DNA from: Acidiferrobacterales bacterium
Lineage (GTDB): Bacteria > Pseudomonadota > Gammaproteobacteria > Acidiferrobacterales > SZUA-150
DNA: 64,000 nucleotides
Direction of reading: 5' to 3'
Assembly: GCA_947258385.1 (NCBI GenBank)
Contig: CAMYII010000040.1
Span: 66,943-130,942, forward strand
Shown here: piece by piece, positions 26,974 to 35,180 of the stretch
Numbering within the stretch: the stretch's first letter is position 1
Layout of the letters: every line of letters starts with the position of its first letter
The notes under the pieces: generated by a model
Seen by the model: the letters and a program-made list of their open reading frames with translations, nothing else
The model's database searches: none
What the model was told of the DNA's origin: nothing
Translations under genes and position numbers: made by a program

Positions 26974-27340
26974 GGCATGAGCGGACCAAGGGTCACGGTC
27001 TCCGCCGAAAACGAAACGGCATTAACTACTTCAACCTGAAAAACCTACAAAAAGAGCATTCGCGCTTCCTTACAACGGGTCAATCTTCGGCTGCGACCGA
27101 GGATTGACCTTCCAAATCCTCGTCCGCGCGGGCTTCCTGGCGATCGAAAGCGCGTATCGCAAACGCCTCGACGGCATAAGCGCTTCTGTCAATTACCCTG
27201 CCTTTCGCAATAATATTACATTCCCTGTTGTTTTAGGTTTGTTGAGGTATTTATCTCTTGAAAAATGCCCGCTTGGCCCCATCACCATTTGCACAATAAG
27301 GAGAACTCCTGGCCCTTTTCGTTATTGTGAGGAGACTGTC
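26974..27340. other. Leader of the SPW-repeat gene
   Basis: AT-richer than its surroundings. The longer open frame beginning at 27104 was rejected because the SPW protein starts cleanly at 27341 with a GGAGACTGTC site. No other feature recognised. Confidence 0.35.
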
Positions 27341-27697
27341 ATGGACACGCAAAAACGATGGCAAGACAGGGTCAATCTGGCACTGGGTATCTGGTTGCTC
27401 GTATCACCCATGGTATTGGGTCTGTACTCACCCGAGGCAATCGGCATAGTCGTTCAGCATTCCTTCCTGATGGGCGCGCTAGTGATCATCATCGCAGCCG
27501 CGGCTTTGTACCGTTTCTACATCTGGGAGGAATGGATCAGCCTGGCCGTGGGATGCTGGCTCATTATCTCACCGTTTGTGCTCGGCTTCACCGGCGAAAC
27601 CATAGCAACATTGAACCATATTATCGTCGGGTTGCTGGTCGGTGCCGATGCGCTGTGGGTGATGCTGCAGAAACCACCGATGCAGAAGGCGGCATGA
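27341..27697 (+). CDS. SPW-repeat membrane protein
   Basis: 118 residues from ATG with an upstream gaggagactgtc. Two SPW units give four TM helices: WLLVSPMVLG (about 18-27) and WLIISPFVLG (about 76-85). The family is of unknown function and often lies near stress or cold genes. The start was chosen over the 27104 frame because the SPW protein is complete from here. Confidence 0.85.
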   Translation: MDTQKRWQDRVNLALGIWLLVSPMVLGLYSPEAIGIVVQHSFLMGALVIIIAAAALYRFYIWEEWISLAVGCWLIISPFVLGFTGETIATLNHIIVGLLVGADALWVMLQKPPMQKAA

Positions 27698-27975
27698 GGC
27701 CCGTTATCTCTTGTTCATGAGATTTCTTCTGCTTCTATAAAAAAGGCGGGGAGACGACGTGAACGCGGAACGGCTGACTACTGACACTTGCTTGAACGGG
27801 GGCCGGAGAACAATTTAATTATCCTGAAGAAAACAGTTCTCTGGCCCTGTTTTCAAATATAGTTCGGCCGGTTCAAGGGCGGCCAGCCCGGCAGCACGCG
27901 CTTTAGTCATGACCTCGGAGCGGAGGCGCAGACCTTACGCGCCGATCGGGTACATGCGTCTCGGTAAACGCCGCC

Positions 27976-28284
27976 CTAGGCCCTGCCAACGTCGGCGTCG
28001 TGAGGCGAATGATAATACTCGCTCTCCTTGGCCAGCTCTTCGATTTCCTGCTTGAGCGCAGCCAGGCGCCGGGCGGCGGTGTTGACCTCGACACAGGACT
28101 CACAATTCGGATCTTCGCAAGGCTGCCGCGAATACAGCCAGAACTGCACCGCGCCGGCCAGCATCCCGGAGGCGATATCCCAGAGATCGGCCTCCGGATC
28201 TCGATCGGCCAAACGGTTGCCGAGCTCGATCACCTCGCCTCCCGCCTGGTCCAGGGTGTCCTGGTGACTCTGATCAAACTCCAT
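27976..28284 (-). CDS. Small hypothetical protein with Cys cluster
   Basis: 102 residues from MEFDQSHQDTL (an alternative start lies two codons upstream). Largely helical and acidic; CEDPNCESC (about 56-64) could bind metal, followed by a coiled-coil-like RRLAALKQEIEELAKESE. I recognise no family. It ends ~280 bases from the SPW gene, which reads toward it. Confidence 0.6.
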   Translation of the reverse strand: MEFDQSHQDTLDQAGGEVIELGNRLADRDPEADLWDIASGMLAGAVQFWLYSRQPCEDPNCESCVEVNTAARRLAALKQEIEELAKESEYYHSPHDADVGRA

Positions 28285-28420
28285 CGTCAAGTCCCTGCTT
28301 TCGCTGAATACTGTGGCTTCGGAGGGTCTATTGTCGGTTGTTCCGGTCTCTCATGGCAAGACCCAGGTCGGCCCCGATACACCATAACGGCACCACAGGG
28401 TCCGGGCCGGACGCACACGA

Positions 28421-28549
28421 CTAGCAGGATGCTGAAAAAAGCCCTTCCATGGACTTTTTTTCCACTCGCTTCGCCGCGGCGCAGGTCCGCGGCCCGCTCC
28501 GAGAATCAAACACTGACATCTTTGGTTCTCGATGCGGCACATCTTCCAA
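28421..28549. mobile_element. Degenerate CTAGCAG-family element, copy C
   Basis: Left end ctagcaggatgctgaaaaaa matches the terminal repeat of the family. Internal words ccatggactttttt, gagaatcaaacac and gatgcggcac correspond to modules in copies A and B. The right terminal repeat is not visible, so the copy is truncated or eroded. It lies directly beyond the stop codon of the CaiB-type gene at 28550. Confidence 0.65.
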
Positions 28550-29761
28550 TTAACGCAGAATGATGTCGCCGGCGCCCGCGAGGGTCTCGATCTCGACGTC
28601 GGAGTAACCGTACTCGCGCAAGATCCCGCGTGTGTGTTCTCCGAGCAGGGGTGCGCCGCGCGCCACTTTTGTCGGCGTCCCGGAGAACTTCACCGGTGTG
28701 CCGAGGGCCCTGGTGCGGCCGAGACGGCCGTGGTCAACTTCCACCACCATATCGCGCGCGAGGACCTGGGGATCTTTTAGCATATCGCCGATGGACAACA
28801 CCGGCCCGGCCGGCACCCCCACGGCTTCCAGGCGTTCGAGCCATTCGCCGGTCGGACGCTCCTTAAAACGCATCGTCAAGATTTCAATCAGTTCCGGCCG
28901 ATGCTGCATGCGTGCGGCGTTGTCGATAAAGCGCGCGTCCCCGGCGAGCTCGGGCATCTCGATCACTTCCACCAGCCGCAGCCAGTTGGCCTGATTGGCC
29001 GCACCGATGTTGATCCAGCCGTCAGAGGTTTGTATTGCCTGGTACGGCGCGCTCAAGGGATGGGCGGAACCGATCGCGCCGGGCGAGACCCCGGTGGCGA
29101 GAAAGATGGCCGACACCCAATAGGTATTGATGATACCGGCCTCGAGCAAGGAGGTATCGACAAGCTGGCCCTCGCCGCTTTTCAAACGGCGGATATAGGC
29201 CGCCAGGACACCCAGGGCGGCCAGCATGCCGGCGCTGATGTCGCTGACCGGAACACCTGCCTTGATCGGCGGGCGGCCGTCGCCTTCGCCGGTTACGCTC
29301 ATCAGGCCCGACATGCCCTGGGCGATCAGATCGAACCCGGCGCGGTCGGCGTAAGGCCCGGTACGGCCAAAGCCCGTGACCTGGCAATAGATCAGGCCCG
29401 GGTTGTCCTTTCGTAATGTGTCATAGCCCAAGCCAAAGCGCTCCATGGTACCGGGTCGGTAGTTCTCGATCACCACATCGGCGGTGTGCAACAGCCTACG
29501 CAACACGGCCCGGCCGTTCTCGGTCTTGAGGTTAATCGCGGTGCCGCGCTTATTGCGGTTCAATATCATGAACGCGGCGGACTCCCCGTCGATCTGGGGG
29601 GGGACCATTCTGCGCGTGTCATCGCCGCCGGGGACCTTTTCGACCTTAATGACGTCGGCCCCCATGTCGGCCAATAGCTGGCCGCACACCGGACCCGCCA
29701 TGATGTGCGCCAGTTCAATCACCTTCAGTCCCACCAAAGGGCCGTGACCGGTGTTGGCCAT
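28550..29761 (-). CDS. CaiB/BaiF family CoA-transferase
   Basis: 403 residues, class III CoA-transferase: GLKVIELAHIMAGPVCGQLLADMGADVIKVE at the N-terminus, the loop with the predicted acid nucleophile in VPVSDISAG (about 169-177), and GEHTRGIL at the end. Such enzymes transfer CoA between organic acids. Last gene of the six-gene operon; it overlaps nothing but is three bases from the enoyl-CoA hydratase gene. It probably activates the imported acid or its oxo-product. The exact acid is not identified. Confidence 0.9.
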   Translation of the reverse strand: MANTGHGPLVGLKVIELAHIMAGPVCGQLLADMGADVIKVEKVPGGDDTRRMVPPQIDGESAAFMILNRNKRGTAINLKTENGRAVLRRLLHTADVVIENYRPGTMERFGLGYDTLRKDNPGLIYCQVTGFGRTGPYADRAGFDLIAQGMSGLMSVTGEGDGRPPIKAGVPVSDISAGMLAALGVLAAYIRRLKSGEGQLVDTSLLEAGIINTYWVSAIFLATGVSPGAIGSAHPLSAPYQAIQTSDGWINIGAANQANWLRLVEVIEMPELAGDARFIDNAARMQHRPELIEILTMRFKERPTGEWLERLEAVGVPAGPVLSIGDMLKDPQVLARDMVVEVDHGRLGRTRALGTPVKFSGTPTKVARGAPLLGEHTRGILREYGYSDVEIETLAGAGDIILR

Positions 29762-29764
29762 AGG

Positions 29765-30547
29765 CTAGCGTCCCCTGAATTTTGCCTGGGTCTTGGCGAG
29801 AAAGGATTGGTAACCGATACGGAAATCCTCGGTGTCATAACAGGCATAGGCCTGATCGAGCTCTTCGGCGGTAAGCGGCGCCGGATCGGCAAGGCGGTCT
29901 ATGAACTGCTTGTGCCAGCGCGCCACCAGCGGGGCACCGTCGGCGATGCGCCGGGCCGTCGCATAGGCCTCGTCTTCTACGGCGTCATCCGGCACCACGC
30001 GGTTGACCAGGCCCTTTTCCTTCGCCTCCTCGGCATTGAACACGCGGCCCTCCAGCAGGATCTCAAGCGTCACGGCCAGTCCCACCAGTGACAACAGACT
30101 CTGCATTTCCCTGTGGCCGATTACAAGGCCCAGGCGGTTGATGGGAATACCGAAGCGACTGGAAGCACTGCAGATGCGCATATCGCACAGCGCCGCGATC
30201 TCGAGCCCGCCACCGACGCAGATACCCTTGATCAAGGCGAGCATCGGGTGTCGGCACTCGTGCAGCGCGGACAAAGCCTCATGATGGATTTCACCATAGG
30301 CCCTGGCCTGTTCTGCATTGGAGCGCTCGTTTTCAAACTCCGAAATATCATTGCCTGGAGCAAACGATTTATCGCCCGCGCCGCGCAGGACAATGCAACG
30401 CAGGCTGTCGTCCGCGGAAAGCTCGCGCATCACCTCACCCAGGCGCTGCCACATGGATTTGGTCAGGGCGTTGAGCTTGTGCGGGCGGTTGAGCACCACC
30501 GTTGCCAACTCCTCCTGGCGTTGCACTAAAACGACATCTTCCGCCAT
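29765..30547 (-). CDS. Enoyl-CoA hydratase/isomerase (crotonase) family protein
   Basis: 260 residues. The oxyanion-hole region reads APGNDISEFENE (about 67-78), and GGGLEIAALCDMRI (about 110-123) carries one conserved glutamate. The second catalytic glutamate of true hydratases (usually in QPEVxLG) is replaced: IPINRLG. It may therefore be an isomerase, hydrolase or decarboxylase of the crotonase fold rather than a classical hydratase. Operon-linked to a CoA-transferase and TRAP genes. Confidence 0.88.
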   Translation of the reverse strand: MAEDVVLVQRQEELATVVLNRPHKLNALTKSMWQRLGEVMRELSADDSLRCIVLRGAGDKSFAPGNDISEFENERSNAEQARAYGEIHHEALSALHECRHPMLALIKGICVGGGLEIAALCDMRICSASSRFGIPINRLGLVIGHREMQSLLSLVGLAVTLEILLEGRVFNAEEAKEKGLVNRVVPDDAVEDEAYATARRIADGAPLVARWHKQFIDRLADPAPLTAEELDQAYACYDTEDFRIGYQSFLAKTQAKFRGR

Positions 30548-30574
30548 TGGGTAACTCCTTTGGCAACTCTGAGT

Positions 30575-31855
30575 CTATCTGTAAAAGTATTCCACCAACG
30601 CCATCGGCACAACCGGTACGTAGGTCACCAGTATCAGCATCAGTACAAGTACGACGATAAAAGAGACATTGACCTTGCTTACCTCCCAGATATCGGCCTT
30701 GGCAATGGAACAGGAGGTGATCAAGACGCTGGCCACGGGCGGCGTTTGTTGTCCGATCGCAAGGTTCAGTGTCACGATCAGACCAAAATGCACCGGATCG
30801 ATCCCGACCGCGAGCGCCAGCGGCATGACGATGGGCACCACCAGTATAATGGCCGCGGCCGAATGCAGGAACAGCCCGATGACCAGGAAAAACACGTTTA
30901 GCAGGGCCAATACCACATAGCGATTGTCGGTCCAGCTGCTGATGGCAAGCGCAAGGTCTTGCGGCACCTGCGCTTCGGTCAGGTACACACCCACCAGCGC
31001 GGACGCGGCCACCAGCAGCATGACGACCGCCGTCTGCACGCCGCCGTCGATGATGGCCTGTTTCAGATGCGGCCAGTCGAGCTCACCGTAGACAAGGCCG
31101 ATCGCCAACGCGGCCACCACCGCAAGACCGGCACCTTCGGTGGCAGTGACCAGGCCGCCGAAGATGCCGCCCAGGATGATGATCGGCAGCAAAAACGCCA
31201 GCGCTGCGTCCTTGAAAGTGGCCCATAGATGTTTGAGCTGAAAAGCCTCTTCAACCGGATAGTTGTAACGTACCGCAAAGCGGTAGGCTAAACCCATTAA
31301 CAGAAGCCCGCCGAGAATGCCGGGCACGATCCCGGCGACGAACAACTGCACCACCGAGCTGTCTGACATGACCGCGTACAGAATCATCGGGATAGACGGC
31401 GGGATAATAATCGCGATGGACGCCGAGGATGAGGTGATGGCGGCGGCGAACGGTCCCGGATAGCCTTTCCTTTTCATTTCCGGAATGAGGATCGAACCCA
31501 GGGCGGCGACGTCGGCGACCGCGGACCCGGAGATCTCGGCGAAAAACATCGAGGCGCCGATATTGACCATCGCCAGGCCACCGCGGATGAAACCCAAAAG
31601 CGCCGACGCAAAGGCGATGAGCCGGCGCGAGATGCCCGAGGAGTTCATGATTGCGCCCGCAAGAATAAATAACGGAATGGCAAGCAGCGGGAATTTGGTG
31701 GCACCGGAAAACATCACCAACGGCAGGTTCGCCAGTACGCCCGGCCCGTCGGCAATAACCATGGCAACGATACCGACTATGCCTAAGGCAATGGCGATCG
31801 GCACATTGAGCATCACCAACGCGATCATCGCCAGCAACATCAGCAGGAGAATCAT
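30575..31855 (-). CDS. TRAP transporter large permease (DctM)
   Basis: 426 residues, about 12 TM helices, normal for the DctM subunit. SSASIAIIIPPSIPMILYAV and LAIGQQTPPVASVL are family hallmarks. It conducts a carboxylate across the inner membrane with a sodium gradient. Its start codon overlaps the stop of the small-permease gene by one base, so translation is coupled. Substrate class is set by the DctP at 32452, which suggests an organic acid. Confidence 0.93.
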   Translation of the reverse strand: MILLLMLLAMIALVMLNVPIAIALGIVGIVAMVIADGPGVLANLPLVMFSGATKFPLLAIPLFILAGAIMNSSGISRRLIAFASALLGFIRGGLAMVNIGASMFFAEISGSAVADVAALGSILIPEMKRKGYPGPFAAAITSSSASIAIIIPPSIPMILYAVMSDSSVVQLFVAGIVPGILGGLLLMGLAYRFAVRYNYPVEEAFQLKHLWATFKDAALAFLLPIIILGGIFGGLVTATEGAGLAVVAALAIGLVYGELDWPHLKQAIIDGGVQTAVVMLLVAASALVGVYLTEAQVPQDLALAISSWTDNRYVVLALLNVFFLVIGLFLHSAAAIILVVPIVMPLALAVGIDPVHFGLIVTLNLAIGQQTPPVASVLITSCSIAKADIWEVSKVNVSFIVVLVLMLILVTYVPVVPMALVEYFYR

Positions 31856-32379
31856 TACGACACCCCCTTTGGGATGTCGGGGCGATGTGGTCCCGCTCTG
31901 GCCTTGGCGAGCACCTCCGGCAGCTTCAAGGCCTCGGCGATAATAAACAACGCGCCACCGATCGGAATAACGGACTGGGTAAAACTAACGGGCACCTGGG
32001 GGAGACTGACAAGCGTGTCGGTCGCAAGCACGTCGAGCACTTGCAGCCCCGTCCAGGTGAGGGCTATGAAAAACGCGAAAACAAAAAACTCCCCGACGAG
32101 TATCATCAGTATTTGCACGCGCGGCCGCATCGACTCAACCAGCCCGGGGAACCCGATGTGCGCCCGTTTCAGAGCGGCCAGGGCGGAGCCGTAATACGTC
32201 AACCAGGCGAGGGTCACCGAGGCCACTTCGTCATACCAGCTCAGCGACATGCCGAGTTTACGGTAAGTCACCCCCAGGACCACTTCCAGCGCCACACTGA
32301 TCATCAGCAGGATAACGATGAGTTCCAGCAGGCGCTCGAATCCTCGACTTAGGCGTGACAGCATCGGCATGCCTGGCAT
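31855..32379 (-). CDS. TRAP transporter small permease (DctQ)
   Basis: 174 residues, four TM helices, with SLSWYDEVASVTLAWLTYYGS, typical of DctQ. It pairs with the large permease at 30575. Overlaps it by one base (ATGA). The gap to the DctP gene is 72 bases. Confidence 0.9.
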   Translation of the reverse strand: MPGMPMLSRLSRGFERLLELIVILLMISVALEVVLGVTYRKLGMSLSWYDEVASVTLAWLTYYGSALAALKRAHIGFPGLVESMRPRVQILMILVGEFFVFAFFIALTWTGLQVLDVLATDTLVSLPQVPVSFTQSVIPIGGALFIIAEALKLPEVLAKARAGPHRPDIPKGVS

Positions 32380-32451
32380 ATCGGGCGGGGTAACCCTAAG
32401 ACACGCCGCTCCCTCGCCGACGGGGCGGCGGGGAGCGGTATGCGCACGCTG

Positions 32452-33432
32452 TTACTTGGCAAGCGCGAAAGCCTTATCGACCAACTTTTTCCCACCTTTG
32501 ACCTGCTTGCCGAATTGATCGTAGATCGGCTTGCTGGCATCGATAAAGGCCTGCTTGTCAACCTCGTTGATCTGAATACCGGATGCCTTCATTTTCTCCA
32601 ACAGCTCATTGTCGAACTTCTCGGCGGAGGCGTAGACGAACCCTTGCGTCTCCTTGGCCGTCTCTTCGAGCACCTTGCGAACATCCGCCGGCAGGGTATT
32701 CCACTTCTTCAAGCCGACCGTCAGGTAGGCCGGCGTATACACATGGCCCGAGAGCGAAAGGTATTTTTGGACCTCCTGGAATTTCTGGCTGTAGATTTGT
32801 ATCAGCGGGTTTTCCTGGCCATCCATCACCCCGGTCTGCAGGGCCGTGAACACCTCCGACAGCGACATCGGGGAAGGATTGGCGCCGTAGGCCTTGAACA
32901 TCTTGACCCGCCATTCGCCTTTCGGCGTCCGCAGCTTAATGCCTTTGAGATCGACCGGGATTTTGATAGGCCGTACATTATTGGTGATCTGGCGAAACCC
33001 GTTCTCCCACACCGCGATGATCTTTATGCCTTTTGGCTCCACGCTTGGCGCCAGCTCCGACCACAACAACTCCTTTTCGATGCGTTGCATGTGTTGGCGG
33101 TCTTTGACCAGATACGGCATCTCGAAAAGGCCGAACCGGTCGCTCTCTGATGACATGACCGTGGAAGGGAGCGCGAAATCAACGGTGCCAAGTTTGAGTT
33201 TTTGCAGCAGTTCCTTGTCCTTGCCGAGCTGGCTCGAGCCGAACACCACGACCTTGGCTTTACCGCCGAGTTTGGCGTTCGCGCGCTTGGCGAATTCTTC
33301 CGCCGAAACCGCAAACAGCGAGCCGGGCGCGCCGACATGACCGAACTTCAGTTCAATAGGCTCGGCCACCGCTGTCATCGTGAAGACACTACTCAGGAAT
33401 GTCGAAGCCGCAACGAGTTTCAAGAATCTCAT
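32452..33432 (-). CDS. TRAP transporter substrate-binding protein (DctP)
   Basis: 326 residues from the ATG of MRFLKLVAA, with AGGAGGG seven bases upstream; residues 1-23 are a signal peptide. The mature protein has GSSQLGKDKELLQKLKLG and the helix RTPKGEWRVKMFKAYGA, including the arginine of the carboxylate-binding motif. It delivers a carboxylate (lactate, malate, sulfolactate-type acids or others) to DctQM. Which acid is unknown. Encoded next to a 2-hydroxyacid dehydrogenase, so a hydroxyacid is a reasonable guess. Confidence 0.92.
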   Translation of the reverse strand: MRFLKLVAASTFLSSVFTMTAVAEPIELKFGHVGAPGSLFAVSAEEFAKRANAKLGGKAKVVVFGSSQLGKDKELLQKLKLGTVDFALPSTVMSSESDRFGLFEMPYLVKDRQHMQRIEKELLWSELAPSVEPKGIKIIAVWENGFRQITNNVRPIKIPVDLKGIKLRTPKGEWRVKMFKAYGANPSPMSLSEVFTALQTGVMDGQENPLIQIYSQKFQEVQKYLSLSGHVYTPAYLTVGLKKWNTLPADVRKVLEETAKETQGFVYASAEKFDNELLEKMKASGIQINEVDKQAFIDASKPIYDQFGKQVKGGKKLVDKAFALAK

Positions 33433-33573
33433 AACCACCCTCCTGATACGATTGATCATTGTTACACGGGTTTAACCGCTATTGTTTCCTTCATAGATGC
33501 CGCACCTAACGCTGCGGTAACCGCCCGCCTGGCAGCCATATGGATCTGTCCAACGCTCCGTATGAGGATCGCC

Positions 33574-34749
33574 CTATGCAATCGCAGCCGTAGCCAGATA
33601 ATCGAGCGCCGCTGAAATGCCACCCTTCACATAGGGCACACCAGCGGCTGCCAGACCCATCTCGACACCACACAAGGTTCCGGCAAGCATGAGCTCATTA
33701 AAATCACCCAGATGACCGATACGGAAGACCCGGTCCTTCACTCTGCCCAAGCCCGTGCCGAGTGACATATTGAAGCGCTCCAGAATCACCTTTCGAAGTT
33801 TATCGGCACTGTGCCCCTCAGGCATCAATATCGCGGTCACAGTGCTGCTATATTCATCCGGATTGAGACACAGCAGTTCCAGACCCCACGCACGCACGGC
33901 GCGGCGCGCCGCCTCGGCCAGACGGTCATGGCGGGCAAATACCTGTTCCAATCCCTCTTCCTCCAACATCCGTATGGCTTCGCGCAATCCATAGAGCAGA
34001 TTGGTCGCGGGTGTATAGGGAAAGAAGCCGGACTTGTTCGCATTGATCATCTCTTGCCAGCGCCAGTATGATTTCGGGAACCGGGCCGATTCCGATGCCG
34101 CAAGCGCCTTATCGCTGACCGCGTTGAAACTCAAGCCCGGCGGCAGCATGAGGCCTTTTTGCGAGCCGCCGACGGTGACGTCCACGCCCCACTCATCCGG
34201 GCGATAATCCATCGATGCCAGGGAGGAAATGGTATCCACCATCAGCAGCGCGGGGTGCCCGGCCCGGTCCATCGCCTGGCGCACGCCGGCGATGTCGCTG
34301 ACCGTACCGGTGGAGGTTTCGTTGTGGACAACCATGACCGCCTTGATTTCGTGCTTGCGGTCTTCCGCGAGCCTGGCCTCGACCGCTGCCGGGTCAACGC
34401 CGTGGCGCCAGTCACCGGGAACGAAGTCCACGTTGAGACCGAGCTGGGCTGCTATCTGGAACCAGAGTGTCGCGAACTGCCCGGTTTCGAACATCAGCAC
34501 CTTGTCGCCAGGGGAGAGCGCGTTCACCACAGCGGCTTCCCAGGCACCGCTACCCGAAGCGGGATAGATCACCACATGACCGGAGATCTTGAAAATACGC
34601 TTGAGTCCTTCGAGTATCTCCAGCGTCAACCGCGCGAACTCCGGCCCGCGATGATCGATAACCGGCGCGTCCATGGCCCGAAGAATCCGGTCCGGCACAT
34701 TCGTCGGTCCTGGTATTTGCAGAAAATGGCGTCCACGCTGTGCTGACAT
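33574..34749 (-). CDS. PLP-dependent alanine/serine-glyoxylate aminotransferase family
   Basis: 391 residues, first gene of the operon. GPTNVPDRIL at the start, the active-site lysine in GSQKGLMLPP (about 197-206), and SSTVTAILMPEGHS are typical of the AGAT/SGAT (class V) family. Relatives also act in the 3-hydroxyaspartate cycle or on sulfonates such as cysteate. Context (TRAP import, 2-hydroxyacid oxidation) suggests transamination of a 2-oxo-acid or of glyoxylate. The exact reaction is inferred, not shown. Confidence 0.88.
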   Translation of the reverse strand: MSAQRGRHFLQIPGPTNVPDRILRAMDAPVIDHRGPEFARLTLEILEGLKRIFKISGHVVIYPASGSGAWEAAVVNALSPGDKVLMFETGQFATLWFQIAAQLGLNVDFVPGDWRHGVDPAAVEARLAEDRKHEIKAVMVVHNETSTGTVSDIAGVRQAMDRAGHPALLMVDTISSLASMDYRPDEWGVDVTVGGSQKGLMLPPGLSFNAVSDKALAASESARFPKSYWRWQEMINANKSGFFPYTPATNLLYGLREAIRMLEEEGLEQVFARHDRLAEAARRAVRAWGLELLCLNPDEYSSTVTAILMPEGHSADKLRKVILERFNMSLGTGLGRVKDRVFRIGHLGDFNELMLAGTLCGVEMGLAAAGVPYVKGGISAALDYLATAAIA

Positions 34750-35180
34750 ACGCAGCTCCTGTTTAGCGTCGATACTGGATACCGCTGAACGCGATGGGCG
34801 AATCAGCGCTTAGGCGACGTCATTCGCCGATTGGGCGGTGTTGTGTTCCCCCTGCCGCGCGCTTATTGTGCGCCCTTATTGCGCGTGTTGTCTATATCAT
34901 TACAATTGACAATGATTGTTTCGATATGCCCACTAAAAGGGCGACACGTGCAAAAACTATGGTGTAATAGGTGCTTATCATAACAGTCTACCGTGATGCA
35001 TGACTATTCAGATCAAAGCCATTCGGAACGGTCAAGTTAACGGGAGGCATAAAATCGGGCACCGCGGTGCCAGATCTAAACGGCTGATCAGAAACCGTTG
35101 CAGCGTTCCACATTGTGAAATCGTATATGAACTCACGTGAATCAGGCCAACTTTAGGGTAACAGTGCGAGAGCCGATATT
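34750..35180. promoter_or_regulatory. Divergent promoter region with candidate operator
   Basis: Separates the six-gene operon (minus) from the FAD/Fe-S dehydrogenase (plus). The stretch 34896-34916 holds ATCATT and AATGAT inverted with a nine-base spacer (acaattgac), embedded in an AT-rich patch, the sort of half-site pair used by GntR/LysR regulators. No regulator gene is nearby. The assignment is by eye and unconfirmed. Confidence 0.4.

Noticed and set aside
27104..27340. N-terminal extension of the SPW-repeat gene
   Set aside because: The extra ~79 residues have no family similarity, and the ATG at 27341 has a GGAGACTGTC ribosome site and begins the SPW family pattern exactly.
34896..34916. 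Firm promoter assignment at the divergent region
   Set aside because: The inverted ATCATT/AATGAT is clear, but no pair of good -35/-10 boxes at proper spacing could be set for either direction, so it is reported as a candidate operator only.
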